Source: Acidimicrobiales bacterium
Lineage (GTDB): Bacteria; Actinomycetota; Acidimicrobiia; Acidimicrobiales; RAAP-2
DNA: 36,171 bases
Assembly (NCBI GenBank): GCA_017883075.1
Contig: JADGOI010000012.1
Span: 1-36,171, forward strand
Direction of reading: 5' to 3'
Under the pieces are notes generated by a model. It did not search any database. It was not told the origin of the DNA and worked only from the letters and a program-made list of their open reading frames with translations. Of the stretch, positions 23,025-30,411 are shown in pieces. Every line of letters starts with the position of its first letter. Position 1 is the first letter of the stretch. A program made the position numbers and the translations under genes.

Positions 23025-24407
23025 ATGTCACACGGCTCCGGAGCAGTATTCGTGGATCTCGACAGGACCCTGCTCCGGTCAGCCAGCGGACCAGTGGTCC
23101 ACGCGGCCTTGGCGGCCGAGGGAGTGGTCAAGGAAGGCCAGCACCTGCCGGGGGAGCGGTACATGTACAGCTTCTACAACCGCTTCGGCGAATCGGCACC
23201 ATTCATCGGCCTGGCCCGGGCCGCGGCCCGGATGATGCGGAACCGGTCGGCCGACGCCACTCGCCAGGCCGGCAAACGGGCAGTGGAACAGCTGGTCGAC
23301 CTGGTACAGCCGTGGGCCCTCGAAGCGTTGGAGGTGCACCGTCGGCAAGGTCGCCCCCTGGTCCTCGCCACCACGTCGCCGTCGGATCTGGTGACGCCAC
23401 TGGCCGAGACCCTGGGCTTCGACGCCACCATCGCCACGCGGTACGAAGAGATCGAAGGCCGGTACACCGGTCGGTTGGACGGTGGGTTCGTGTGGGGAAC
23501 CGGCAAGCGACATGCGGTGCGCCAATGGGCCGATGCCCACGGTGTCGACCTGGCCGCTTCCCATGTCTACTCGGACAGCTTCTACGACCTGCCGCTCCTG
23601 ACCGCCGTCGGCCACCCCCACCCGCTCAATGCCGATCCCCGATTGGCCGTCGTCGCCGTGGCCCGGCGGTGGCCGCTCGAGTACTGGGACCGCCCTCCGG
23701 GAGTGCCGTCGCTGTTGGGCCTGGAGCCCTACCACCTGGCCCGGTTGATCTTCCGGGCCGAGGCATTTCCCTATGCCCGGTTCGATGTGGACGGCGTGGA
23801 TCACATCCCGAGGGAGGGACCGGTGCTCTTGGCCGCCAATCACCGCAGCTACTTCGACGTGGTTGCCGTTGGCCTGGTGGCGGCTCGCCTCAATCGGCCC
23901 GTGCGCTTCATGGCCAAACAGGAGATCTTCGACGCCCCGGTGGTCGGCCATCTGGCTCGGGCCCTGGGTGGCATCGCCGTTGACCGCGGCAGTGGATCCT
24001 CTGATCCGATGAGCCGGGCGAGCGCGGCACTGCGGGCCGGTGAGGTTGTCATCGTGTTGCCCCAGGGGACCATTCCCCGGGGGGATGCGTTCTTCGACCC
24101 GATCCTGTCCGGCAAGACCGGCGCCGCGCGGCTGGCCGCGGGGACCGGTGCACCACTGGTGCCCATCGGGGTGTGGGGCACCGAAGAGGTGTGGCCCCGG
24201 TCGTCGAAGTTGCCGAACATGACAGCCCTGGGCCATCCACCCATGGTCACCGTGCGGGTCGGGGCGCCTGTCGACCTGACCCATCACGATGCTGTGGCTG
24301 ATACCGAGACGCTGATGAGTGCGATCTCAGGATTGTTGCCGGAGGAGTCCCGGACGCAGCGGATTCCCACCAGTGAGGAACTGGCCCGCACGCAGCCCTC
24401 GGCGTGA
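23025..24407 (+). CDS. bifunctional HAD-IB phosphatase / 1-acylglycerol-3-phosphate acyltransferase (PlsC-like) fusion
   Basis: A 460-aa two-domain enzyme like mycobacterial Rv2483c. Residues 1-215 are an SerB-type HAD: motif I DLDRT (Asp11, Asp13), motif II around TTSPSD (116-121), motif III YSDSFYDLP (Asp184, Asp188). Residues 235-430 are a PlsC acyltransferase: NHRSYFD with the His273-x4-Asp278 pair, and the glycerophosphate-binding block PQGTIPRGDAFFDP (346-359), where the usual EGT is QGT. It acylates lysophosphatidic acid at the membrane surface; the HAD part may dephosphorylate a lipid phosphate or another ester. Start ATG 23025 follows GTGGAG. Its stop overlaps the MurT start (GTGA). 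Confidence 0.92.
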   Translation: MSHGSGAVFVDLDRTLLRSASGPVVHAALAAEGVVKEGQHLPGERYMYSFYNRFGESAPFIGLARAAARMMRNRSADATRQAGKRAVEQLVDLVQPWALEALEVHRRQGRPLVLATTSPSDLVTPLAETLGFDATIATRYEEIEGRYTGRLDGGFVWGTGKRHAVRQWADAHGVDLAASHVYSDSFYDLPLLTAVGHPHPLNADPRLAVVAVARRWPLEYWDRPPGVPSLLGLEPYHLARLIFRAEAFPYARFDVDGVDHIPREGPVLLAANHRSYFDVVAVGLVAARLNRPVRFMAKQEIFDAPVVGHLARALGGIAVDRGSGSSDPMSRASAALRAGEVVIVLPQGTIPRGDAFFDPILSGKTGAARLAAGTGAPLVPIGVWGTEEVWPRSSKLPNMTALGHPPMVTVRVGAPVDLTHHDAVADTETLMSAISGLLPEESRTQRIPTSEELARTQPSA

Positions 24408-25744
24408 CCGGCCCCCACCCCCCAGCTACCCGCCGGCTCCCGTTTCGTCCCTCGGTAGCCGTGAAGGTGGCGTCAGGGATCAATCGGTTGTCCCGGCTGC
24501 TCGGGCGGGGCAGCGGTACCGTCATCGGCGGGAGGGCCGGGTTGGCCGTTGACCCCATGCTTCTGGCGGTATTGGCCAAGGACCGGGATGTCGCCCTCGT
24601 CTCGGGTACCAACGGGAAGACCACCACCACCGGGATGTTGGTGGCGGCCCTGTCCGAACCCGATTCGGTCGGAGTGGCCACCAACATCACCGGCGCCAAC
24701 ATGCCGGCCGGCCACGTGGCCGCCCTCATCGGGACCCGGCCGGTCGGGACGGTGGTACTCGAAGTCGACGAGGCGTATCTGGGTCGTCTCATCGAGGACA
24801 CCCACCCCCAAGTAGTGGTGCTCCTCAATCTGTCGCGGGACCAGCTCGACAGGATTTCAGAAGTCCGGATGCTGGTGGACCGGTGGCGGTCGGCGCTGGG
24901 ACGTCTCGACCCCGTTGGCCATGGCGGTTCGCGAACCGTGGTGGTGGCCAACGCTGACGACCCGATGGTGGTGTGGGCGGCATCCACCGCGCCGGAGGTG
25001 CGATGGGTGGGCGTCGGGCAGGTCTGGCACGACGATGCGGTCGGCTGTCCCGCCTGCGGTGCCCGCATCGTCTTTGAAGCGTCCGGGAGTTGGAACTGCG
25101 ATCATTGCGGATTTGGTCGGCCCGAACGGTTCGCGTGGTTGGAGGGAGATGTGCTCGTCTTGGCCGACGGACGTCGCTTTCCGGTGGTCATCGGGCTGCC
25201 CGGCCAGTTCAATCGGGCCAATGCGGCCATGGTGGCGGTGGCCGCACCGGAGTTCGCCGGAACCCACTGTCAACCGCCCGTATCCATCACCACCGCCGTG
25301 GAGCGACTGTCCAAGTTGCACGAAGTGGCCGGTCGCTTCTCAACGGTGCAACGGAAGGGACGGGATATCCGGCTGTTGCTGGCCAAGAACCCGGCGGGTT
25401 GGACTGCCATCTTCGACCTCCTCGGTGAATCGGGCGACCCCACCTCTCCGGTGGTGCTCTCCATCAACGCCCGGGTTGCCGACGGTTTCGATACCAGCTG
25501 GCTCTGGGACGTCCCCTTCGAGCGCCTGATTGGGAGGGCAGTGGTGGCTACCGGGGAGCGGTGCCGCGACCTCGCCGTGCGCCTCCGGTACGCCGAAGTG
25601 GACCACCGGGTGGTACCGGACGTGCTCGAAGCAGTGGACATGGCCATTGGGAACGCCGGCCGGTTGTCGGTGGCCAGCGCCTCGATACCGGTGGAGTTCC
25701 TCGGCAACTACACGGCTTTCGCCCAGTTGAGGAGCCGACTGTGA
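24404..25744 (+). CDS. murT: lipid II isoglutaminyl synthase, MurT subunit
   Basis: A 446-aa Mur-ligase-like subunit that, with GatD, amidates the alpha-carboxyl of D-Glu in lipid II at the inner membrane face. Seen: P-loop SGTNGKTTTTG (residues 67-77, Lys72), the MurT-specific Cys4 ribbon C215/C218/C232/C235 inserted in the central domain, GLPGQFNRANAAM (264-276) and the DUF1727 segment ADGFDTSWLWD (359-369) whose Asp363 likely completes the composite amidotransferase triad with GatD. Start GTG 24404 overlaps the HAD-PlsC stop; the GatD start overlaps its stop. The order MurT-GatD is standard; the upstream HAD-PlsC is a lipid-synthesis partner in the same operon. Confidence 0.96.
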   Translation: MTGPHPPATRRLPFRPSVAVKVASGINRLSRLLGRGSGTVIGGRAGLAVDPMLLAVLAKDRDVALVSGTNGKTTTTGMLVAALSEPDSVGVATNITGANMPAGHVAALIGTRPVGTVVLEVDEAYLGRLIEDTHPQVVVLLNLSRDQLDRISEVRMLVDRWRSALGRLDPVGHGGSRTVVVANADDPMVVWAASTAPEVRWVGVGQVWHDDAVGCPACGARIVFEASGSWNCDHCGFGRPERFAWLEGDVLVLADGRRFPVVIGLPGQFNRANAAMVAVAAPEFAGTHCQPPVSITTAVERLSKLHEVAGRFSTVQRKGRDIRLLLAKNPAGWTAIFDLLGESGDPTSPVVLSINARVADGFDTSWLWDVPFERLIGRAVVATGERCRDLAVRLRYAEVDHRVVPDVLEAVDMAIGNAGRLSVASASIPVEFLGNYTAFAQLRSRL

Positions 25745-26553
25745 GCATGGCGAAGGGGGCGCGTTCGCCGTTGACGGTGGTGGTGATCTACCCCGATCTG
25801 CTGGGGACGTACGGGGATGGAGGAAACGGCCTGGTGTTGGCCCGGCGGGCCAAGTGGCGGGGCCTGGATGTGAGCCTCGTGCAGGCACCTTCCGACCGAC
25901 CGGTACCCCGCGGCGACATCTATTGCATCGGCGGTGGGGAAGACGGCCCGCAGGTGCGGGCGGCGTCCACCCTGATCGCCGACGGCACGTTGACGCGGGC
26001 GGTGGAGGATGGCGCGGTGATCCTGGGGGTATGTGCCGGTTTTCAACTTCTGGGTCGGGAGTTTCCCGACGCAGCCGATCGGCCTCACGATGGCCTCGGC
26101 CTGCTCGACGTGACCACCAGGAAGGGAACCGACCTTCGGGCGGTGGGCGAGTTGGTGGCCACGGTGGAACCCGACGCCCCCCGGGACCCGGACGGTTCGG
26201 CTCTCCCGGCCTTGACCGGGTTCGAGAACCACGGCGGCGTCACCACCATCGGTCCTGGGGCGTCACCACTGGCTCGAGTGATCACCGGGGTGGGCAATGG
26301 GGGCGGGGACGGGACCGAGGGGGCATGGAGTGGGCGGGTCATCGGCACCTACCTCCATGGCCCGGTACTGGCCCGCAACGTGGCGCTGGCCGACCTGCTG
26401 CTGGGATGGGCCCTGGTGTCCCGCGGGGAACGCCTCCCACTCGTCTGGCTCGAGGATGGCGAAGAGAATGCGCTGCGGGCCGAGCGCTTGGCCATGGCGG
26501 GAACCGTGAAGCTGTCGGCCCGTCTACGGCACGTTCCGCGACCCCGGCGCTGA
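25741..26553 (+). CDS. gatD: lipid II isoglutaminyl synthase, GatD glutaminase subunit
   Basis: A 270-aa class I glutamine amidotransferase (CobB/CobQ-like) that releases ammonia from glutamine for MurT. Nucleophile Cys98 in LGVCAGFQLLG (95-105), His206 in GTYLHGPVLARN (202-213), and the conserved FENHGG (161-166) are all visible. Start GTG 25741 has GAGGAG at a 6-nt spacing and forms a GTGA overlap with the MurT stop; ATG 25747 is a less well placed alternative. It ends 5 bp from the converging acyltransferase gene. Confidence 0.95.
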   Translation: MSMAKGARSPLTVVVIYPDLLGTYGDGGNGLVLARRAKWRGLDVSLVQAPSDRPVPRGDIYCIGGGEDGPQVRAASTLIADGTLTRAVEDGAVILGVCAGFQLLGREFPDAADRPHDGLGLLDVTTRKGTDLRAVGELVATVEPDAPRDPDGSALPALTGFENHGGVTTIGPGASPLARVITGVGNGGGDGTEGAWSGRVIGTYLHGPVLARNVALADLLLGWALVSRGERLPLVWLEDGEENALRAERLAMAGTVKLSARLRHVPRPRR

Positions 26554-26558
26554 CGTCT

Positions 26559-27590
26559 TCAGTCGGACCGGTGTGGCCACTCGGTCCCATCCGAACCGGA
26601 GTGGGTCGGGTTCGTTTCGGGAAGGGCCCAGGACCGGCGCCAAGGGGCCACGTCGGGTCCCTGCAGCGGTGGCGTGGTTCCCGTCACTGACCGCTTCCGG
26701 GCCGTCCACCAGTCGGTGATGGTTTCATCGGCCAATGTGGCTACCGCCGACTCGATACGGAGCCCGAAACGACGGGCGTCCTCACCCTCTTCCGGCCACA
26801 ACGGGGTTCCGAAGGTCACCGTCGTACGGGTGCGCCGGATCCCTTTGCTCCCCTTGGGCAATACGTTCCCGGTTCCCTCGAGGTGGACCGGAACCACCGG
26901 GCGGTTGGTCTTCACGCTGAGGTATGCGGCGCCCCCGCGGAACGTCTGACCCCATCCATCGGGCGAGCGACCCCCTTCGGGGAAGATGATCAGGTTCCAG
27001 CCGTCGCCGACGAGATCGGCAGCGAGCTGGGCGGAACGACGGTTGACCTTGTTCCGTTCGATGGGAATGGCGGCGAGGGAGAAGGCGAAGAAGTCGGCCT
27101 TCCAGCGGCGGTCGAAGAAGTAGTCGGCCGCGGCCGCCACCACTGTCCGATGCCGGAAACGCAACGGCAGGCAGCTCATCAACAATGGGGTATCGATGTG
27201 GCTGGTGTGGTTGGCCGCGAAAATCACCGGTGCCCCGACATCGGTCAGGTACTCGTCACCCCGGATCAGGGGAGAGGCGATCACCCGGGCCAGGGGGCGG
27301 GTCACATTGTCGAGGACCATGGCCCGGGCCAGCCGTACCGGATACTTGCGCGACCAGCTGGTGTCATAGTCGACTCCCAGGTCGCGGTCGGGCGCCGGAC
27401 GCGGGACGTTCTCGGGCCAGCTGGGCGCGGCCAACGGAAATCTCCGATTGCCGGCGCGGGAGGCGATGCCGGTGGGGGAGTACCGCTTGAGGGTCGCGAC
27501 CGCCCGGCGCCGGTTGGTGCCGAGCGCGGCGTCGGCCCGAACGGCCCGAGTCTTCAGCAGCGATCGTGAGGACCCGTGTGTGGGTGTCAC
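26559..27590 (-). CDS. PlsC-family acyltransferase (1-acylglycerol-3-phosphate acyltransferase-like)
   Basis: A 343-aa acyltransferase. The catalytic HX4D is NHTSHID (His128, Asp133) and the phosphate-binding motif is FPEGGRSPDG (Glu205-Arg208). About 80 N-terminal residues before the domain are basic and may bind membranes; no clear transmembrane helix. Start GTG 27590 overlaps the LarA-like stop (GTGA), so it is the last gene of a leftward four-gene operon. It differs from the HAD-PlsC at 23025 and lacks the HAD domain, which here is instead fused to the reductase upstream. It presumably attaches an acyl chain to the lipid made by the operon. Confidence 0.9.
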   Translation of the reverse strand: MTPTHGSSRSLLKTRAVRADAALGTNRRRAVATLKRYSPTGIASRAGNRRFPLAAPSWPENVPRPAPDRDLGVDYDTSWSRKYPVRLARAMVLDNVTRPLARVIASPLIRGDEYLTDVGAPVIFAANHTSHIDTPLLMSCLPLRFRHRTVVAAAADYFFDRRWKADFFAFSLAAIPIERNKVNRRSAQLAADLVGDGWNLIIFPEGGRSPDGWGQTFRGGAAYLSVKTNRPVVPVHLEGTGNVLPKGSKGIRRTRTTVTFGTPLWPEEGEDARRFGLRIESAVATLADETITDWWTARKRSVTGTTPPLQGPDVAPWRRSWALPETNPTHSGSDGTEWPHRSD

Positions 27591-29176
27591 TGCACGTCCG
27601 ACATGAAGATCGGAGGGGTATGGATGTGGGTGAGGGTCGGCGAGGTCCCCACGATGTCATTGGCCATCTCGAGAGCGTCGGCCATGGTCGAGGCGACCCG
27701 AAAGCCGAGACGGTGGACGGCCGCTGGATCCCCACCCACAATGATCACCGCTCCCAGGTGTTGAAGTGCGTGAGCGCACCAGTACCACATGTAGAAGGGG
27801 TGGACACCGTGATAGGCGTGGCCGGTCCGGTAGAGGTGGATGTACCACGGATCGGTGGCGAATGATTCTTCGAATCCGTTGGCGATCTCGATGGGGTCGG
27901 TTGTCTCGCTCAAGACCTGTTCGAAGAAGTCGATGTAGCTCGGGTGATGGACCGGACTGAACTCCCACGGGGTCGGGTGGCTCATGATCACCACGCCGCC
28001 CTCGCGCACCAACGGTTTGCCCCGGTACATGTTGAAGAAATAGCCGAGACCGAGGCATGCCACCAGAATCGGGTTGAGGATCGAATTCACGTTGTACGGG
28101 CTGATGTAGGGGAGTCCCATCGACAGGATGTCGGTCTGGCCCTCTACGACCACGCCCTGCTGCTTCCAGACGTTGTCGGTGGTGACGGCGTGGACGGCTT
28201 CGACTTCACCGGCCTGAACCGATGTCATCCGGTGGGGCGCCTTCACCGAGTGGAAGACCTGCCGGGCGTACTTTGCCGGGGTGCGGTCCAGAACCTTCGA
28301 TGCACCCAGGTAGGCCAGGCGGTCCTTGACCCCCCATTCCCACTCGCGCTTCTGGAGAAAGTTGAAGGCCGGAGGGAACGCGTCGTTGTTGAGGTTGGTC
28401 TCGATTTGGAACACGTTGACGCCACTGTCGGCGATGAGTTTCCCCATGCGCCAGTTGGCCGAGTGCAACTCTGATTTGTGCTGGTCCATGAATGACCGGC
28501 TCCGTTGCATGGTCTGAGGATTGTGATGGTGGCGGAGGCTCTTGTAGCTGGCCAGACCGGTTGCGACGCTCTTGTGCCCGCCGTCCATCGCCACCAGGTT
28601 GATGTTGACGTAGACCAACAGGTCGCTTTCCGCCGCCCGCTTGTTGATCTCGACATCCTCGCCCTGGTCGGTGAGACCAAGGTGGACCAGGGCATCGGGA
28701 TCTTCGGCGTCGTGCTGGGTGAGGAGGCCGTTCGGGGCGAAGGCATCGTAGATCCGGTCGCCCAGGGCATGGCGGAGCTCGGGCTCGGTCATTCGACGGT
28801 GGAGGGCCAGGGCGACAATCAGTTCGACGTCGTCGACCCCGGCATCGGCGGCCATGTCGAGAACTTGTTCGATGACAAGTTGACGGATGTCCGGTCGTTC
28901 CATCGGAGGGAGGGGCAGCGAGATGTCATCGAAGGCGATCGTCAACTTCATGCCGGGGTGCAGCAGAGCCGGAAGCGGGTCCTTGTCGCCCAACGGGTGA
29001 CGCAACGCATGGCGGATGGCCGCCGACGGGTCGCCCAACGGGTCGAGGGGCTCGGGAGCGTAGATCACCCGACTCCCCTCGGGCAGGCGCTCCATCCTGA
29101 ACCGTTCACCGTGCCAATACAGGGTGGGCGGGGTGGAGCGGTCGACCTCGAGCACAAATCCGGGCCTGGGGCTCAT
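27587..29176 (-). CDS. LarA-like (lactate racemase / DUF2088 superfamily) protein
   Basis: A 529-aa protein, longer than the roughly 420 aa of lactate racemase LarA, which binds a nickel-pincer nucleotide. The N-terminal half matches: IAFDDISLPLP (80-90), a helix ending in VALALHRRMTEPEL (His126), and DGGHKSVATG (198-207) with Lys202. His126-Lys202 (76) and Lys202-His218 (16) equal the spacings of LarA His108-Lys184-His200. The LarA D-I-T-R-P motif reads D-I-S-L-P here, so the substrate Arg is lost, and the position of catalytic His174 is Ile192. The C-terminal part (YWCAHALQHL, GTSPTLTHI) is His/Trp-rich. No larB/C/E is in the window. Start and stop overlap neighbours by 4 nt. Substrate unknown. 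Confidence 0.85.
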   Translation of the reverse strand: MSPRPGFVLEVDRSTPPTLYWHGERFRMERLPEGSRVIYAPEPLDPLGDPSAAIRHALRHPLGDKDPLPALLHPGMKLTIAFDDISLPLPPMERPDIRQLVIEQVLDMAADAGVDDVELIVALALHRRMTEPELRHALGDRIYDAFAPNGLLTQHDAEDPDALVHLGLTDQGEDVEINKRAAESDLLVYVNINLVAMDGGHKSVATGLASYKSLRHHHNPQTMQRSRSFMDQHKSELHSANWRMGKLIADSGVNVFQIETNLNNDAFPPAFNFLQKREWEWGVKDRLAYLGASKVLDRTPAKYARQVFHSVKAPHRMTSVQAGEVEAVHAVTTDNVWKQQGVVVEGQTDILSMGLPYISPYNVNSILNPILVACLGLGYFFNMYRGKPLVREGGVVIMSHPTPWEFSPVHHPSYIDFFEQVLSETTDPIEIANGFEESFATDPWYIHLYRTGHAYHGVHPFYMWYWCAHALQHLGAVIIVGGDPAAVHRLGFRVASTMADALEMANDIVGTSPTLTHIHTPPIFMSDVQ

Positions 29177-30411
29177 CGGTTGTGTCCTTTCCGGTTGCGT
29201 AGATCAAAGACCACCTTCACCGCGCCGCGACGACCGGCCGCGCCGGCATGGACGAGAGCCTCTTCGTAGCGGTCGAGTGGATAGGCGGCAGAAACGAGGG
29301 AGCCGAGGCCGGCCTGGGTCACCAGGTCGATGGCGAGCTCAAAGGTGCGTCGAGGTTCGCCGCCCGGGCCGGTCGTCGACTCGGTGCCATAGGCGTAAGC
29401 GCCGACCAGGGTCAGCTCGCGGTGCCACAACGGGGCCAGGTCCACCGACACCTTGGCCGGCATGCCGACGACTACCACCCGCCCTCTGGGTCGGACCATG
29501 GCCAATGCCTGGGACAACGACTCGGACGAGCCCACACAATCGAAGACCACGTCGGCGCCACCGGTGAGCCGGCCGGCCAGCACCAGTGACCCGGCTTGTC
29601 GGCGCACCGCCCGGGCCAGTTGGTCGGGAGGGACGACTGTGTCCGCTCCCATTGCCTCGGCCACCCGTCGTTGATGGGGGTGTTTGGCACCGGCCAGCAC
29701 CGTGCACGAGGTGGCGGGTCGTATCAGATGATGCAGAGCGGCGATGGTGGTGAGCCCGAGCGTCCCCGCACCGATGACGGCCACGGAGTCACCGGGTTGG
29801 ATGTCACCGGACAGGGCGGCGTGCACCGCGCAGGCGGTCGGCTCGACGATGACCGCGTCCTCGTCGGAGAACCCGTCGGGGACGGCGTGGAGTTGGGAGC
29901 GATGGGCGACCAGGCCGGCCGCAGACCATCCGCCTCCGGTGTCGGCGCAGAAACCCGTCTGCAATCCCGGTGAGATCACTCCAAGGGCGAGGTTCCCGCA
30001 AAGCCCGTAGTGCCCCGACCCGCATTGAGGGCAAGGCGGCACGATGTGGCGGGGAGCACAGCCGAGGACGGGTTCGATGATGGCCCGTGTCCCGGGGGCC
30101 ATCACTGTTCCCGAATAGTCCACGCCTCCGCCGTCGAGGACCCCCACCACCTCGTGGCCGGGGACGAAGGGGAAGCTCACGATGTCCTCGAAGTACCGGG
30201 AGCTCCGGCCGTCGAGGGTGGCGAGATCAGACCCGCAGATACCCGAGAGCAGTGGCCGGAGGTGGAACCAGTCGGAGTCCGGGGCTTCGGGGGGCAATGC
30301 GTCCAACAGTTGAAGCGGCCCGATTCCCGCGCCCCGACCCGATCCGAAGACGGAGGCGACCCGGGAGGCGGCGAAGCGGGGAAGATTGCGCTCGAATACC
30401 AGAGCCTTCAT
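29173..30411 (-). CDS. zinc-dependent medium-chain alcohol dehydrogenase
   Basis: A 412-aa MDR-family enzyme. Catalytic zinc ligands: Cys59 in SGICGSDLA and His86-Glu87 in VPGHEVVG; a structural-zinc-like Cys cluster follows in PPCPQCGSGHYGLCGN. The Rossmann fold begins at VAVIGAGTLGLTTIAAL, and VVFDCVGSSES and GRVVVVGMP follow. It resembles the threonine/sorbitol dehydrogenase branch and would oxidise or reduce an alcohol/aldehyde pair with NAD(P). Start ATG 30411 overlaps the reductase stop (ATGA) and its stop overlaps the LarA-like start (ATGA); an in-frame upstream ATG at 30564 lies inside the reductase gene. In the operon it may handle the aldehyde or alcohol from the reductase. Confidence 0.92.
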   Translation of the reverse strand: MKALVFERNLPRFAASRVASVFGSGRGAGIGPLQLLDALPPEAPDSDWFHLRPLLSGICGSDLATLDGRSSRYFEDIVSFPFVPGHEVVGVLDGGGVDYSGTVMAPGTRAIIEPVLGCAPRHIVPPCPQCGSGHYGLCGNLALGVISPGLQTGFCADTGGGWSAAGLVAHRSQLHAVPDGFSDEDAVIVEPTACAVHAALSGDIQPGDSVAVIGAGTLGLTTIAALHHLIRPATSCTVLAGAKHPHQRRVAEAMGADTVVPPDQLARAVRRQAGSLVLAGRLTGGADVVFDCVGSSESLSQALAMVRPRGRVVVVGMPAKVSVDLAPLWHRELTLVGAYAYGTESTTGPGGEPRRTFELAIDLVTQAGLGSLVSAAYPLDRYEEALVHAGAAGRRGAVKVVFDLRNRKGHNR

